Shown here: positions 14,131 through 15,625 of the stretch, piece by piece
Position numbering within the stretch: the first letter of the stretch is position 1
How the letters are laid out: the number at the start of each line of letters is the position of its first letter
Position numbers and translations under genes: made by a program
Notes under the pieces: model-generated
The model's database searches: none
What the model was told of the DNA's origin: nothing
The model's input: the letters and a program-made list of their open reading frames with translations, nothing else
Source of the DNA: Planctomycetota bacterium
GTDB lineage: Bacteria; Planctomycetota; Planctomycetia; Pirellulales; Pirellulaceae
Assembly (NCBI GenBank): GCA_026692885.1
Contig: JAPLNJ010001070.1
Location: 1-15,625 of the forward strand
DNA length: 15,625 nt
Reading direction: 5' to 3'

Positions 14131-14425
14131 AATCGGGAATCAGACCTGTGCTCATGTGCCCGCAAATCTTCCGTTTGAATTTGCGGTGAAGCACGGATTC
14201 ACGGCCTTCGAGTAGTTCAGCGATCGGGGACATGCCGGGTGGTGCGAGGCAGATTCGGCTGCACTGACGCGACTTCGATTGCGTCAAACCGCAATCGATC
14301 ACGACATCGCATTTAGCGTTCATGCTCCATTCGCAGCAGATCCGGTGACGAGAACGGGGGCAGTTGCCATCCGGCGAAGTATTAATTTTGCAGCCGACGT
14401 TGGTGCCCGTTTCGTAATCCTCCAT
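14084..14425 (-). CDS. Hypothetical Cys-rich protein
   Basis: Unrecognised 113-aa frame. Visible: about ten Cys, many in the first 60 residues (VGCKINT, CPRSRHRICCEW, CDVVIDCG, CSRICLAP), then a basic segment (LHRKFKRKICGHM). Codon use in the first two thirds is GC-rich at third positions, as expected of a real gene here. Against it: no Shine-Dalgarno before the ATG at 14425, and the last 15 residues overlap the WGR-like fragment on the other strand. It may be a real small gene, perhaps metal-binding, or a decayed one. Confidence 0.35.
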   Translation of the reverse strand: MEDYETGTNVGCKINTSPDGNCPRSRHRICCEWSMNAKCDVVIDCGLTQSKSRQCSRICLAPPGMSPIAELLEGRESVLHRKFKRKICGHMSTGLIPDSKQRSTRCHCPPLPR

Positions 14426-14465
14426 TTAGTTGTGTGAGTTCATAAGTAACTGATGAGATGTGACC

Positions 14466-14567
14466 ATGCGATATCATGTCCTTGCCGTCGATTTTGATGG
14501 CACTCTGGCTGACAGCGGTCGCGTTGATGCTTCGACTTTAATCGCCCCAGTCCTTGGCCCCATTTAG
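14466..14567 (+). pseudogene. HAD-superfamily hydrolase, N-terminal stub
   Basis: The ATG at 14466 begins RYHVLAVDFDGTLADSGRVD, an exact HAD motif I (DFDGTLA) in the context of Cof/MPGP-like phosphatases. After DASTL (about 14538) resemblance ends and a TAG follows at 14565, leaving 33 aa. The break point coincides with the stop codon of an unrelated minus-strand fragment, indicating a rearrangement that removed the rest of the gene. Confidence 0.8.
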
Positions 14568-14760
14568 CAGCACGCGATATGTGGGTGCGTCGTCGGCGAC
14601 CCGCTCCAGACGGCCTTGCTTCAGGTCGTCGAACAGCAGCCGGCGCCGGACGACGTATTGGGCCCCGTTCAACCCGCGGCCGGTATTAGTCTGCGAGTCG
14701 TCGTCCCCTCGACATTCTTGTAGACGAACAGATGGACCAACTCGACGACCGGCGAGGGGA
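14538..14760 (-). pseudogene. C-terminal fragment of unrecognised protein
   Basis: On the minus strand, the frame ending with TAA at 14540-14538 reads GLNGAQYVVRRRLLFDDLKQ, GRLERVADDAPTYRVLLNGA, KDWGD, with clearly coding-like codon use. Upstream the likely continuation PVVELVHLFVYKNVEG is in another frame, so a frameshift lies near 14700-14712. I do not recognise the family. It has no start of its own and abuts the HAD stub on the plus strand. Confidence 0.45.
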
Positions 14761-15060
14761 CGGGTTGGAGATCTGCGTCACCAGTACTCCAACACCGGCG
14801 AGACGCTGTTCCGCTTTCTGTGACGGATTCCCGTGCCGGTCCCATTCCCGGATCGAAGCATCGGCCGATAGAATGACGAAAGGCGAATGACCAACGACTG
14901 ACGACCGAGGGCCGACGAGTTCGTCGTCCGTTTGGAAATCTTGGGCAATGACATCGACCACGACGTCGCGGCTCGTATACGGGATGCCCCGATAGAACAG
15001 CGCCAGCGCTCCCGCCACGATCAGAATGACACCGACAATTGCCATGACCTTTTTGCTCAT
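14686..15060 (-). CDS. Chimeric small membrane protein (truncated DUF3185-like)
   Basis: From the ATG at 15060 (AGGA ten bases upstream) the first 37 residues, SKKVMAIVGVILIVAGALAL then FYRGIPYTSRDVVVDV, match small planctomycete-type inner-membrane proteins with YTSREKVLDLG after helix 1. In those proteins a periplasmic loop with PLPPI and a second helix follow. Here the sequence changes at about 14953 to IAQDFQTDDELVG and unrelated, low-complexity sequence to a stop at 14686 (124 aa in all). The second membrane segment is missing. The junction bases match cheB. Probably non-functional; whether it is expressed as a one-helix protein is open. Confidence 0.55.
   Translation of the reverse strand: MSKKVMAIVGVILIVAGALALFYRGIPYTSRDVVVDVIAQDFQTDDELVGPRSSVVGHSPFVILSADASIREWDRHGNPSQKAEQRLAGVGVLVTQISNPSPRRSSSWSICSSTRMSRGRRLAD
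14885..14912. repeat. GTCGTCAGTCGTTGGTCATT low-complexity repeat
   Basis: Minus strand CGGTCGTCAGTCGTTGGTCA followed by TTCGCC: a short run of the same general type as the GTCCGTGGTC units at 8015-8117, but not identical. It sits within the chimeric frame just after the piece shared with cheB. Confidence 0.4.
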
Positions 15061-15228
15061 GGAAGCGAATTCCTTTTTTGTTCGAGTTCTGTGAGTTGGC
15101 TGCCGTTGGCAGCCTGTAAGAGTCAGTCCCTTGGGTTCGTCTCCGTAGCTAGGTGGTCCTGCATGGTACACCGTTGTTTTCGCGTTGGCTCCTGGAGGGA
15201 CGCCTTACAAACACGCTCGCCCGCGCGT

Positions 15229-15438
15229 TCACTCTCGTTGGCGAGACGTTAATAAGCTGAGCATCGCGACGAACAACGCAGCACCGATGATGGACCAGAC
15301 AATGGGAAACGAGTGACCGCCGATCTGGATCGCCAGAATCTCGTCCATGCCAACCAGCCTGGCCAACCACGTACCAAGAATCGCTCCGATCAAGCCCAAA
15401 ACAATCGAGACCAGGCAACCGCCGTGCGAATAGCCCAC
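15229..15438 (-). CDS. GlsB/YeaQ/YmgE family stress membrane protein, short at N-terminus
   Basis: 69-aa frame from a GTG at 15438. HGGCLVSIVLGLIGAILGTWLA is the Gly-rich helix of the transglycosylase-associated (GlsB/YeaQ/YmgE) family, followed by the loop MDEILAIQIGG and a final helix FPIVWSIIGAALFVAML. Usual members have an additional first helix of about 25-30 residues before GGC. Here the frame is open upstream to a TAG at 15520-15522, but that sequence (FPVSKNPGRISSLAQSL) is not hydrophobic. So the gene may be 5'-truncated or a shorter variant. No Shine-Dalgarno is evident. Members are inner-membrane proteins linked to general stress; it is one of two such stress-type proteins here (with CsbD). 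Confidence 0.7.
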   Translation of the reverse strand: MGYSHGGCLVSIVLGLIGAILGTWLARLVGMDEILAIQIGGHSFPIVWSIIGAALFVAMLSLLTSRQRE

Positions 15439-15625
15439 GAGCGATTGCGCGAGGGAACTGATGCGGCCCGGATTCTTTGAGACTGGAAAGGCCGTGAGGG
15501 TCTCAGATTCGCTGAACTGCTACCCCGCCGCCTGGGCAGCCCTGCCTCTTGTGATCCCGCCCCAAGGAAGCAAAATAGGACCCCGCCCCCCCGTTTGTTG
15601 CGCGCCGCGGCAGGTGCGGTTTTTC
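15439..15625. other. Intergenic end of window, no gene seen
   Basis: GC-rich sequence with a C-run (around 15580-15590) and a terminal T-run. No start with a ribosome binding site was found on either strand. The promoter of the GlsB-like frame should lie here, but none was recognised. Confidence 0.4.

Overview
The window looks like chromosomal DNA of a planctomycete. This is inferred from content: two tandem DUF6268-like outer-membrane barrel proteins with Pro/Gly/Tyr-rich linkers, a GT4/GH130 glycan cluster, small CsbD and GlsB-type stress proteins, high-GC codon use, and low-complexity repeats of the kind I recall from planctomycete genomes. No rRNA, tRNA, CRISPR array, transposase or phage gene is visible.

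Positions 180-10504 are compact and entirely on the minus strand. Read in the direction of transcription the order is: a GT4 glycosyltransferase, an (alpha/alpha)6-type putative glycosidase and two GH130 enzymes (10504-5420, a likely glycan operon); ilvN-ilvC (5228-3663, branched-chain amino acid synthesis, 3 nt apart, own promoter candidate, no ilvB nearby); a COG0731-like radical SAM protein; and two paralogous secreted beta-barrel proteins.

Positions 10505-15625 are very different. A few short intact stress or regulatory genes (STAS protein, stand-alone CheB methylesterase, CsbD, GlsB-like) lie among gene wreckage: a cardiolipin synthase with its middle deleted, N-terminal stubs of a DUF2294-like and a HAD protein, a frameshifted DUF6515-like C-terminus, a WGR-like fragment, and a chimeric small membrane protein. 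This part looks like a hotspot of deletion and rearrangement.

The most interesting signal is a structured element of about 106 nt present three times (10622-10727 minus, 11995-12098 minus, 13235-13340 plus). Every copy starts with GTCGGATGACTAG and ends in a long interrupted hairpin followed by a T-run, like an intrinsic terminator. Every copy lies upstream of, and points towards, a gene start (GT4 operon, STAS, CsbD). The hairpin keeps its pairing while sequence and loop vary, and in copy 2 a TATAAT box would place the transcript start on the first base of the element. It may be an undescribed 5'-leader attenuator family, or a mobile terminator-bearing repeat.
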